From Acidimicrobiales bacterium (lineage in GTDB: Bacteria > Actinomycetota > Acidimicrobiia > Acidimicrobiales > JABEUL01): DNA of 10,548 nt. Location: positions 1 through 10,548 of the forward strand of contig DAIDJA010000035.1 of NCBI GenBank assembly GCA_027451605.1, read 5' to 3'. Made by a program: the position numbers and the translations under genes. How positions within the stretch are numbered: the stretch's first letter is position 1; each line of letters opens with the position of its first letter. This document shows, piece by piece, positions 1-8,300 of the stretch. Under the pieces are notes generated by a model that was given only the letters and a program-made list of their open reading frames with translations, was not told where the DNA came from and did not search any database.

Positions 1-1355
1 TGGTGTCCAAAGAAAATGAACCGGATTTAATTTGGATCGATCTTCACTTAGTCCATGAAGTTACTTCTCCGCAGGCATTTGAGGGATTAAAGATTACGAA
101 TCGTAAAGTCAGAAGACCTGATCTTACCATTGCTACGGCTGACCACAATGTTCCAACCAAAGATATCGATAAACCGATAGAAGATCAAATATCTGCAAAA
201 CAGCTTGAAGTTTTGGACTTTAACTGCAGGGAGAATGGGATCAGATATTTCCCGATGGGAGATCCGAATCAGGGAATAGTTCATGTAATAGGGCCGGAAC
301 AGGGCCTTTCGTTACCGGGCATGACTATTGTTTGCGGTGATTCTCACACTTCCACACATGGTGCCTTCGGAGCTCTTGCCTTTGGCATCGGGACATCAGA
401 AGTTGAGCATGTTTTAGCAACGCAAACACTTGTACAAACTAAACCCAAAATGATGGCGGTAAATGTTACCGGAACTCTTAAAGAAGGTGTTACGGCTAAA
501 GACATAATCTTAGCTATAATCGGTCAAATCGGAACCGGAGGGGGAATAGGACACGTGATTGAGTACCGGGGCGATGCCATAAAAGCACTTTCTATGGAAG
601 GCAGAATGACTATTTGCAATATGTCAATTGAAGCCGGTGCCAGAGCCGGGATGATAGCTCCTGACCAAGTTACCTTTGATTACATAAAAGGGAGGCCGTT
701 TGCCCCCAAAAAGGAACAATGGGAGGCAGCCGTTGCTTACTGGAAAACCCTATATAGTGATGACGATGCCGTGTTCGATAAAGAAGTGACAATAGATGCC
801 GATGCATTGACACCTTTTGTATCATGGGGAACTAATCCGTCTCAAGTTACAAATATAAATTCCACAGTTCCGGTCCCCGACCAATTTTCAACTGAATCCG
901 AAAGAGAGTCCGCATCGCGGGCACTGGCATACATGGGATTGAGCGGCGGTGAAAAGATCAAGGACATAAAAGTGGATACGGTTTTTATAGGATCCTGTAC
1001 TAATTCTCGAATTGAAGATTTGAGACTGGTAGCTTCAATCGTAAGAGGAAAGAAAGTTGATCCGAATGTCAGAACTTTGATTGTTCCGGGTTCGGGCAAG
1101 GTTAAAGTTCAGGCTGAAGCGGAAGGACTGGATAAGATTTTTATAGAAGCCGGTTTTGATTGGCGAGAGCCCGGGTGTTCGATGTGTTTGGCGATGAATC
1201 CCGACAAGCTTAAACCGCAGGAAAGATGCGCTTCAACTTCTAACAGAAATTTTGAAGGAAGGCAGGGAAGGGGAGGTAGAACTCACCTTGTGTCACCTGC
1301 CGTGGCTGCGGCAACGGCAATTTTGGGAAGATTTGCCGAACCGTCAGATTTATAG
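1..1355 (+). CDS. leuC: 3-isopropylmalate dehydratase large subunit (5' end off the window)
   Basis: LeuC is the large, [4Fe-4S]-carrying subunit of isopropylmalate isomerase. With LeuD it interconverts 2- and 3-isopropylmalate in cytosolic leucine synthesis. The 450 visible residues (numbered from the codon at position 3) follow the aconitase family throughout: DHN at 47-49, [12 protein letters not shown] at 112-123, the cluster cysteines in CTNSR (C332) and GCSMC (C392, C395), and [15 protein letters not shown] at 408-422 near the C-terminus. Against E. coli LeuC as I remember it, the first residue aligns near residue 16, so about 15 N-terminal residues are missing. The GTG at position 3 is therefore an internal valine codon, not the start; the codon before it ends in TG at positions 1-2. 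The stop is TAG at 1353-1355 and leuD follows after 37 nt, so the two are surely co-transcribed. Every key residue is present and the enzyme looks functional. The promoter is outside the window. Confidence 0.97.
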   Translation, partial: VSKENEPDLIWIDLHLVHEVTSPQAFEGLKITNRKVRRPDLTIATADHNVPTKDIDKPIEDQISAKQLEVLDFNCRENGIRYFPMGDPNQGIVHVIGPEQGLSLPGMTIVCGDSHTSTHGAFGALAFGIGTSEVEHVLATQTLVQTKPKMMAVNVTGTLKEGVTAKDIILAIIGQIGTGGGIGHVIEYRGDAIKALSMEGRMTICNMSIEAGARAGMIAPDQVTFDYIKGRPFAPKKEQWEAAVAYWKTLYSDDDAVFDKEVTIDADALTPFVSWGTNPSQVTNINSTVPVPDQFSTESERESASRALAYMGLSGGEKIKDIKVDTVFIGSCTNSRIEDLRLVASIVRGKKVDPNVRTLIVPGSGKVKVQAEAEGLDKIFIEAGFDWREPGCSMCLAMNPDKLKPQERCASTSNRNFEGRQGRGGRTHLVSPAVAAATAILGRFAEPSDL

Positions 1356-1392
1356 GTATGTCGGATAATTTATTTAGTTTTGGTAAGGAAAA

Positions 1393-1986
1393 ATGCAAAA
1401 AATAACAATAATCGAAGGAACCGGACTTCCTCTGAATAGGTCTGATGTTGATACAGATCAAATCATTCCAAGCGATTGGCTAAAGCGGGTCGAGAGAACC
1501 GGTTTTGGGAAAGGATTGTTCTCTGAATGGAGAGACGACAGAGATTTTGTTTTAAATAAGCCGGAATTTGCAAAGGCTACTGTATTGGTCGCAGGTCAAA
1601 ATTTTGGAACCGGATCGTCGCGTGAACATGCGGTATGGGCGATTCAGGACTATGGATTTAAGGCGGTTATTTCTCCGAGATTTGCCGATATCTTCAAAAA
1701 TAACTGCACAAAGATGGGTTTGGTCCCCGTTGAACTTGATAATGTTACGGTCTCGTTACTCTTAAATGAGATACCCTCTAACCCGGATTTGCTAATTGTT
1801 ATTGACTTAGAGAATCTAACAGTATTGGTTCCGGAGCTTTCCATTGAAGAAAAGTTTGTAATGGATCCGTTCATCCGGTACAGGTTCCTAAACGGGTTAG
1901 ATGATATAGGTCTGACATTATCGCATTCACAAGATATTGATCGTTATGAAGCCCTCAGATTTAGTTGGTTGCCCCAGGTCTCATAA
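1393..1986 (+). CDS. leuD: 3-isopropylmalate dehydratase small subunit
   Basis: LeuD is the swivel-domain subunit of isopropylmalate isomerase and completes the active site formed with LeuC. The protein has 197 residues, normal for the family (E. coli about 201). Recognisable family stretches are DVDTDQIIP at 18-26, RTGFGKGLFSEWR, the substrate-contacting loop NFGTGSSREHA at 70-80, DYGFKAVISPRFADIF and NGLDDIGLTL near the C-terminus. The ATG at 1393 gives the expected N-terminus, a short strand followed by the DVDTD motif. A purine-rich AAGGAA at 1385-1390 precedes it, at a rather short spacing. The gene is intact and is the last of the leu pair here; the following DNA changes character to an intergenic promoter and an unrelated rhs gene. 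Confidence 0.97.
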   Translation: MQKITIIEGTGLPLNRSDVDTDQIIPSDWLKRVERTGFGKGLFSEWRDDRDFVLNKPEFAKATVLVAGQNFGTGSSREHAVWAIQDYGFKAVISPRFADIFKNNCTKMGLVPVELDNVTVSLLLNEIPSNPDLLIVIDLENLTVLVPELSIEEKFVMDPFIRYRFLNGLDDIGLTLSHSQDIDRYEALRFSWLPQVS

Positions 1987-2027
1987 ATTTGATTTTTATT
2001 TGATAAGAAATAATTTAAAGTTTTTAC

Positions 2028-2057
2028 TTGACAAACTTTTTTTGCAAATGATAAAGT
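2028..2057 (+). promoter_or_regulatory. candidate sigma70-type promoter for the rhs locus
   Basis: A perfect -35 hexamer TTGACA lies at 2028-2033. After an 18-nt T-rich spacer there is a fair -10 hexamer TAAAGT (2052-2057, four of six consensus positions). Predicted initiation falls near 2064, at the foot of the foldable leader described next and about 100 nt before the ATG at 2167. The placement between leuD and the rhs locus fits separate transcription of the rhs genes. It is a consensus match only, with no experimental support. Confidence 0.5.
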
Positions 2058-2063
2058 TTTGAG

Positions 2064-2166
2064 CGGGATCTAAAATTTAGGGGTCACTTTTGAGAAGTGG
2101 CAAAATAGTCTTTAGGTTATATCCCAAAAAAAGTTACTGGTTAGAGTTGTTGCGAAAGGGTAAATA
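2064..2166 (+). promoter_or_regulatory. structured 5' leader of the rhs gene, with RBS
   Basis: The predicted mRNA leader can form a long-range stem. GGGAT (2065-2069) pairs with ATCCC (2121-2125), and CTAAA (2070-2074) pairs with TTTAG (2111-2115), leaving GTTAT as a one-sided bulge. Inside sits a hairpin, CACTT (2085-2089) / AAGTG (2095-2099) with loop TTGAG, extendable by a T-G and a G-C pair. An A-run follows, then a ribosome site AAAGGG (2155-2160) six nt before the ATG at 2167. I do not recognise a known riboswitch class. The fold may simply be a stabilising or translation-tuning leader. No U-tract follows, so it is not a terminator. Confidence 0.35.
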
Positions 2167-2334
2167 ATGGGAAATCTAAAGAGTCTTAAGCCAAAAAATC
2201 TTAAACTGGGCACTTTTAAACTGGGCACTTTTAAACTGGGCAGTTATTTTTTGTCAGTCATGTTGTTAATGTCATCATTGATACTATTTTTAAATTATGC
2301 GTCCCCCCCCCCACTACGAGACTTTGCACTCTAA
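2167..2334 (+). CDS. signal-peptide frame of the Rhs protein, out of frame with the body at a C10 tract
   Basis: This is the only start in the region with a convincing ribosome site (AAAGGG, 6-nt spacing). It encodes a classic secretion signal: a long Lys-rich n-region (residues 1-26, with KLGTF repeated), a hydrophobic core YFLSVMLLMSSLILFLN (27-43) and a cleavage-like end NYAS (43-46). The frame then reads into the C run at 2303-2312 and stops at TAA 2332-2334, giving a 55-residue peptide as sequenced. The Rhs body is open in the next frame. With nine instead of ten C the signal would continue directly into ASPPHYETLHSKL and the rest of the Rhs protein, 2496 residues in all. I read it as the true N-terminus of the Rhs protein, separated by a one-base slip. 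A free-standing 55-residue peptide is the less likely alternative. Confidence 0.75.
   Translation: MGNLKSLKPKNLKLGTFKLGTFKLGSYFLSVMLLMSSLILFLNYASPPPLRDFAL
2203..2245 (+). repeat. 15-bp direct repeat in the signal-peptide n-region
   Basis: The unit AAACTGGGCACTTTT occurs at 2203-2217 and 2218-2232, followed by a partial third copy, AAACTGGGCAGTT (2233-2245). Being 15 bp, it encodes the pentapeptide KLGTF in tandem (KLGTF-KLGTF-KLGS). Copy-number changes would keep the frame but change the length and positive charge of the signal's n-region. Confidence 0.9.
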
Positions 2335-5300
2335 ATTAACGAGTGTGGTAAATTCATCGACTCATACTCAATTATATTTGGGGTATGCGGATACTTCTAA
2401 CCACGACACAGGTGGCGGTCCGTCATTTTCGGCTTGGGAGACGACACCTTGTTCTAATAGCGGAAATTTCAACAGCGTAAACTGCCCCACTGTATCATTT
2501 TCGGGATATAAAGTATTTGCAGATAAAAATTTTTATGATTGTGGATCTTCAGGCAATTATGCTTGTGACAATGGATCGCTCATGATTTTAAATACATCAG
2601 GCGCATCTGAAGTTATAAGTAATATTAATGTTTCGATTGGATCTTATAATTTTGCCTTTGGCAACTTTGATTATGTTAATGCCAAACAAGGAGTAATGCT
2701 AAACCCTTTGTCTTATGCAGGCAATAATTTTGCTTTTGACACCTCAGATGTACCTTCTATAGTGTCTTGCAGCAGTCCTGACGGATTAATTCCGAAGATA
2801 TCTTACGATGTTACTTCCGGCTCGACAAGCCACCTAGTTACCAAGTATGATTCAGCTCAAATTTTAAACACAGGAGGTGCCGACATTGGAAATTGCGGCC
2901 AAAGTGAATTTTCAGATTGGGCTCTTGCGGGACATCAAAGATTAAATCCAATAAGCAAGACTACAACTTATGGCAAATGTAACTCCAATGTTAGAGCCGC
3001 CGCTAAAGTTCATGATCCTACAAGTCAGAATATAGACACGGAAAATGGGAATTTAATTGTTGACTATAACGGTTTTTCGGCAGCCGGTCTCGGACAAAGT
3101 CTCGGATTTTCGCTAACTTATAATTCGTTGGTAGCAGATTCTCAAAGCGGGACAAGCCCTCCCTCTCCGGGTCCGTTCGGTTATGGGTGGTCTAACAGTC
3201 AAATGTCAAGTTTAAATATTTCTTCATCTTACACACCGTCGACTTCGAGTTCTTTGGGCACTACCGTTACTGCAGTTTGCGGAGGAGGTGCTCAAGCTAA
3301 TTTTTATGCAACTTTAGCTAACGGTACCTGCCCACCTTCGAGTTTGGTAACTAATGCAACCTCTCTGCAACCGGATTCCAACCCTTCAGATGAGATTTCC
3401 ACATTTTGTGCTGATCCGATGGTGACTTCAACTTTAAGTTACTACGCTAATTGCCCTACCAATTTGGGCAGTGCCTGTTATGTATTGGGTCAAAACTCGG
3501 GACTAAAATTATTAACTTATGATACAAACGGACATCTTGAAAATATTGGAACTCCACAAGATCCTCAACTTCTAAGTATTCAATCAGGAGTGTCGCCTGG
3601 CGGAAGTAGCTGTCCTTCAACTACTTCCTACAGTTGGTTGACTAGTTGTACCATATATACCGATGCCGGAGGTCGTCATGTTATTTTAGGGTACGGTAAT
3701 TCTTTAGTTGAAGGGGTCTGGGATACAAACGGTACGGCAACTTCAAACGAATGGATTCTTACCTACAGCTCATCTCAGCTCATCTCGATTAAAGACCCTC
3801 TGGGCAATACTACTTCATTTGAGTACTATACCTCTAATCCTAACTCTTCTTTCGTAAATGATATAATATCGGTTACCCAACCCCTGGGGGTCAATAATCA
3901 GGTTTGCGGAACGCTAAATTCTCCGACTTATACTACTTGCTATGGCTATGATTCATCCGGTCGGATTACCTCGGTTATTGACCCAATGGGAAACTTAACG
4001 GCGTACAGTTATAATATTGATTCGATTGGAACCGGAGACAGTATTATTACCGATCCGAATGGAAATCAAATTCAAGACAACTACGTCAATGGATTTCTGG
4101 AATCTGTAGTAACCGGATATGGTTCTAGCAACCCAGCAACAACCTCTTATTATTATGATCCGTATACTCTGATGAAAGTAGGTACTGTATATCCGAACGG
4201 AACTGGAGTCACTGATAGTTATGACATTCATGGAAACCTTTGCTGGAGCGCAAACGGAGATTATTTTAATCAGATCCAGAATTTACAGCAAACTTGTTCT
4301 TCGAACAGCAATTCAATCCCAAACGGTGCCACTATTTATACTTATAATCACTTCGGAGAACCCGTATCGGTAATAGACCCGAATGGTCAAACTACGATAA
4401 ACGGATATGACCGGTTTGGTAATCTTACAGGCACTTTCCAGAGCACTTCAATTTCAAGTTCTCCTAATAATTTGACATCACTTAATGCTATTGGCTGTAC
4501 TCCCGGTTCTACCCCAATATGTTTCGGTGGAGAATCATATGTATCAGTATCAGATAGTACGAATTCAACGACCAACAGCGGTGCCATATATACGACCGAT
4601 CAAACGGATAACCCAAAAGGTTTGGTTGTTGGACAAAATCCAAGTGCTATAAATACATCGGTAGGAAAGATAACATCAATTAGTTGTCTTAGCTTAACTT
4701 TGTGTTATGCTACTACAACTTCATCATCTTTGGGCAATAACGGCAGTGCGTTGAATCTAACCGGACCGGTTTTGATAGAAATTAAATTTACCCAAATGAC
4801 TTCAGGAAACTCTTGGATTTGGGAACCTGTATTAGCGGCAAACGTAACGTCTACATCTTCTCCGTTTAATCTGCCTGTAGGAATTGAACAGCTTAATTCC
4901 ATAGATTGTTTGCCGAACACAACTACTTGTTATGCGGTGGGAGAATCAAACACCAATCAGGCAATAATACTTTCTACTTGCAATACAAACGGTTGGTGCG
5001 AACAGGGAATTGGCAATATTTCAACTGTCCCTGTCATAAATTTGAATTCTATATCTTGTTCAAATACGTATACCTGTGTGGCAGTAGGTTACGGAGGAAC
5101 TAACAATACCGATCCGGTGGATGTATATACAGCGGCTGGAATGGGTTGGACGTCTCAGGATCAGTCAGGAGTATCCCAGCTTTCATCTCTTAACTCTATC
5201 TACTGTACTTCAAACACAAATTGTGTTGCAGTAGGTGGAGATACCTCCGGAAACTCCGATATTGTAAGTTTGTCATGGTCTAGTTTAAATTCAAACTGGG

Positions 5301-8300
5301 CATTTACGTCTTTAATATCGTATATACCCGACATAAATGACGAACTGCCATTAAGTTCAATAAGCTGTCCGTCTCAGTCACATTGTGTCGCGGTTGGCAC
5401 ACTGACAAATGGAGGAGGATACTCTCTTTATTCTTCGTCCGGATTAACTTCAAACTGGACGATCGGTTGTTCTTCAAATTCGACGGTCAGTGGATGTAAC
5501 GGCAATATTTCAGCTCCGATTAATTCAATAAATGATCATTACTGCTATGTGATTTCATCGACCAACAATGCCTCCAACAATGCCTCCAACAATGCCTCCA
5601 ACTATGCCTGTTGGGCAGTTGGTTCATCAGTGGCCGGTACCGGTGAGCTTCTCTATACTTCCGATACTTCCGGAACTTCTGGAACAAATTTTGGAACGGG
5701 CTACGCTACACAGAGTCCAATATCTTCATATACCTACAATACTTACTATAATTCTTCCAACGGGGGCTGTTTGGCTCAGGCACCCGCAACTTTATGTTCT
5801 AAAAATGTTTATGGATCACTGGCTTTTGTTACCAATAAGAACGGCAATACGACAAAATTTACATACAACTCTCAGGGGCAGGTACTGACTTCAACCGATC
5901 CTTTGGGTAATGAATCGTCCTATGTCTATGATTCATCTGGTAATTTGGTTGAAACTATCCCTCCGTTGGGTAATGCCAACCCATCAGATTGGCAAAATTA
6001 CACCACTTTCTATGCTTATAATGAGGATTCTCAGTTATGTTGGTCTGCTTCAAATGAACCGGCTAACTATACTTATTCAGAAAATTGTTTAACGCCTCCT
6101 TCGAATGCAACCATATATACTAATGATGGTGATGGAAATACGATAGGGGTTCAGTCTCCAAATAACGGAAGTGTTACACCCTACAAGGCTACAGCCTATA
6201 ACAATGATGGCAGTCTTTGTTGGACGATAACATCTTCAAGTGACTATATAAGCAGCAATAACATCTGCACCTCGCCACCTGCCGGCGCAACCAAATATAC
6301 CTATGACGGTGATATGAACAGAATTACAGAGACAGGACCTGACTCCAACACAACTACTTGGAGCTATAACGATCCGGTATGTTCGAATTCTCCCACCTCA
6401 AGAGTTTTACCCGAATACAGTGCACCTTCAAGTGATCAGTATTTCTATAATTCAAACTGCGTCCTTAAGGCTTCGGTAAATCCTTTAGGGATAACTACTA
6501 CTTATGGTTATGATTCAGCTGGAAATATGGTTGGAACATTTCCAACTGATCCTGCGGGAACAGTTAATTCAAATTCAATATCATGTCCGTCGTCAACTGA
6601 CTGTGTAAGCGGAGGTACCGGAATTACCGGTATCGGGTCTCTGGTAAATACCACAGACTCCGGTCATTATATCAATGGCGGGTCTTTTGGATCGTCAACT
6701 CAACCAAGTTCCATCAGTTATGTTAGTTGTCCTACCACTACGGTTTGTTTTGCCACCGGTATTGATTTAAATAACAATCCGGCCATTTATGAGACTTCCA
6801 ATTTGGGATCTAGCTGGACGGAACAGACCTTGCCATCGAATATAACTGCCCTATATTCGATATCTTGTGCAACTTCCACAAACTGTGTGGCAGTGGGTAT
6901 GGGAGGTACGAATGGTACGGACCCAATTGATGTATTTACTGTAGACGGAACCGGTTGGACCATGCAGGATCAGGCAGGGGTGGCAAATCTCCAGTCATTA
7001 AATACTGTTTCTTGTACGTCAACTACAGTTTGTATTGCAGCGGGCGGAAGTACTGGCGGCAATTCCGATATAGTGGGACTCGCATGGTCAACTATTAACA
7101 ACAATTGGGCAGGAACCTCATTGATATCTGAAATTCCACTTATTAACGATCAAAATCCCATAAGTTCTATATCGTGCAGTTCGACTACGACTTGTCTTGC
7201 CACAGGAACTTTAAACAATGGGGGGGCATATACCCTTTATTCAAACTCTGTCGGTAATTCTAATTTTGAGATGTCTTGTAACAACAGTTCCGATTCATGT
7301 TCTAACGGCTCTATTCCGACGTCGGTTTCTTCGATAAGTTCGGTTTCATGCCCGTCGGCTTCAAGCTGTTATCTTGTAGCTGGCTATAATTTGCCTTCGG
7401 GGCAGAATTACTACAGTCAGACTGCTCCTGAGGTACTCTATAGCGATCTATCAACCAATCCTCCAACCTTCAGTTCCCAATTATTACCTCAAAATACGGA
7501 TTCACAGTCGGGGAATATAGATTCTTCAACTTCCAGTCAGCTTAATTCAATATCGTGTTCGTCGTCTACTACATGTTATATATCGGGAGAGTCAAATGCC
7601 GGATCTGCGGCAATCTATGAAACTACAAATTCAGGATCTAGTTGGGCAATGGTTTCCGGCCTAACACCCGAAACATTTACTTATAATCTTGACGGTCAGC
7701 AAACTAAAATGCAGGATTATACTGGAACAACTTCAACAACTTATAACAGTTTGAATCAAGTTACGTCGGTAACTGATTCCAACAACCGCACAATTGGTTA
7801 CCAATATGACAATAACGGCAATATTACCTGCATAGCCTATCCAATGCCATCCGGACAATCCAATTGTGCCAATTCAGTGAGCTCAACTAACTGGGTTGTT
7901 GACTACGCCTATAATCAAGACAATAAAATGACCAATATTTCCGATTGGCTGGGAAATCAGATGACTTTAGCCTATGACGGTAACTCACAGGTAACCAATA
8001 TTACATACCCCACAAACGGAACCAATTCCATGTCAGTTGTCTTAAGCTATGACAGTTTAGGGGGACTGACAAATGAACAGATCATCCTTCCTACGAATAC
8101 GGCTAATTTGGCCACCGGGAGAAATGCCTTAGAACAAATTGCTTCTGTCCAAAACAATCAGTCCACCAACGGCATACTTCAGCAGATGTCTTATAACGGT
8201 GCAGGACAGGTTACTCAAGGAGGTAATTACTCTACTACCGGAGCTGAGTCTTCTTACCAGTACAGTGTCCAAGGCGGTGAACTTAACTGTATTACCACCC

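Noticed and set aside
3..5. GTG as the start codon of leuC
   Set aside because: About 15 residues that normally precede this point in LeuC are missing and the frame is open to the left edge; it is an internal valine codon.
1650..1874. Reverse-strand frame inside leuD
   Set aside because: It lies fully within a confidently assigned conserved gene and has no start signal.
2017..2043. Inverted repeat AAAGTTT / AAACTTT followed by a T-run, as a terminator of leuCD
   Set aside because: The 7-bp stem has only one G-C pair and overlaps the -35 hexamer, so it would be a very weak terminator; the T-run is more simply the promoter spacer.
2064..2125. Known riboswitch class such as c-di-GMP-I
   Set aside because: The conserved internal motifs of the classes I can recall are not present; only generic stems are seen.
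2167..2334. A free-standing 55-residue secreted peptide gene
   Set aside because: The hydrophobic signal is followed by only about ten residues, while the Rhs protein lacks any signal in its own frame; a shifted N-terminus explains both better.
5568..5888. 106-codon frame with repeated MPPT residues
   Set aside because: It is an alternative-frame reading of the 12-bp repeat within the Rhs gene, with no ribosome site of its own.
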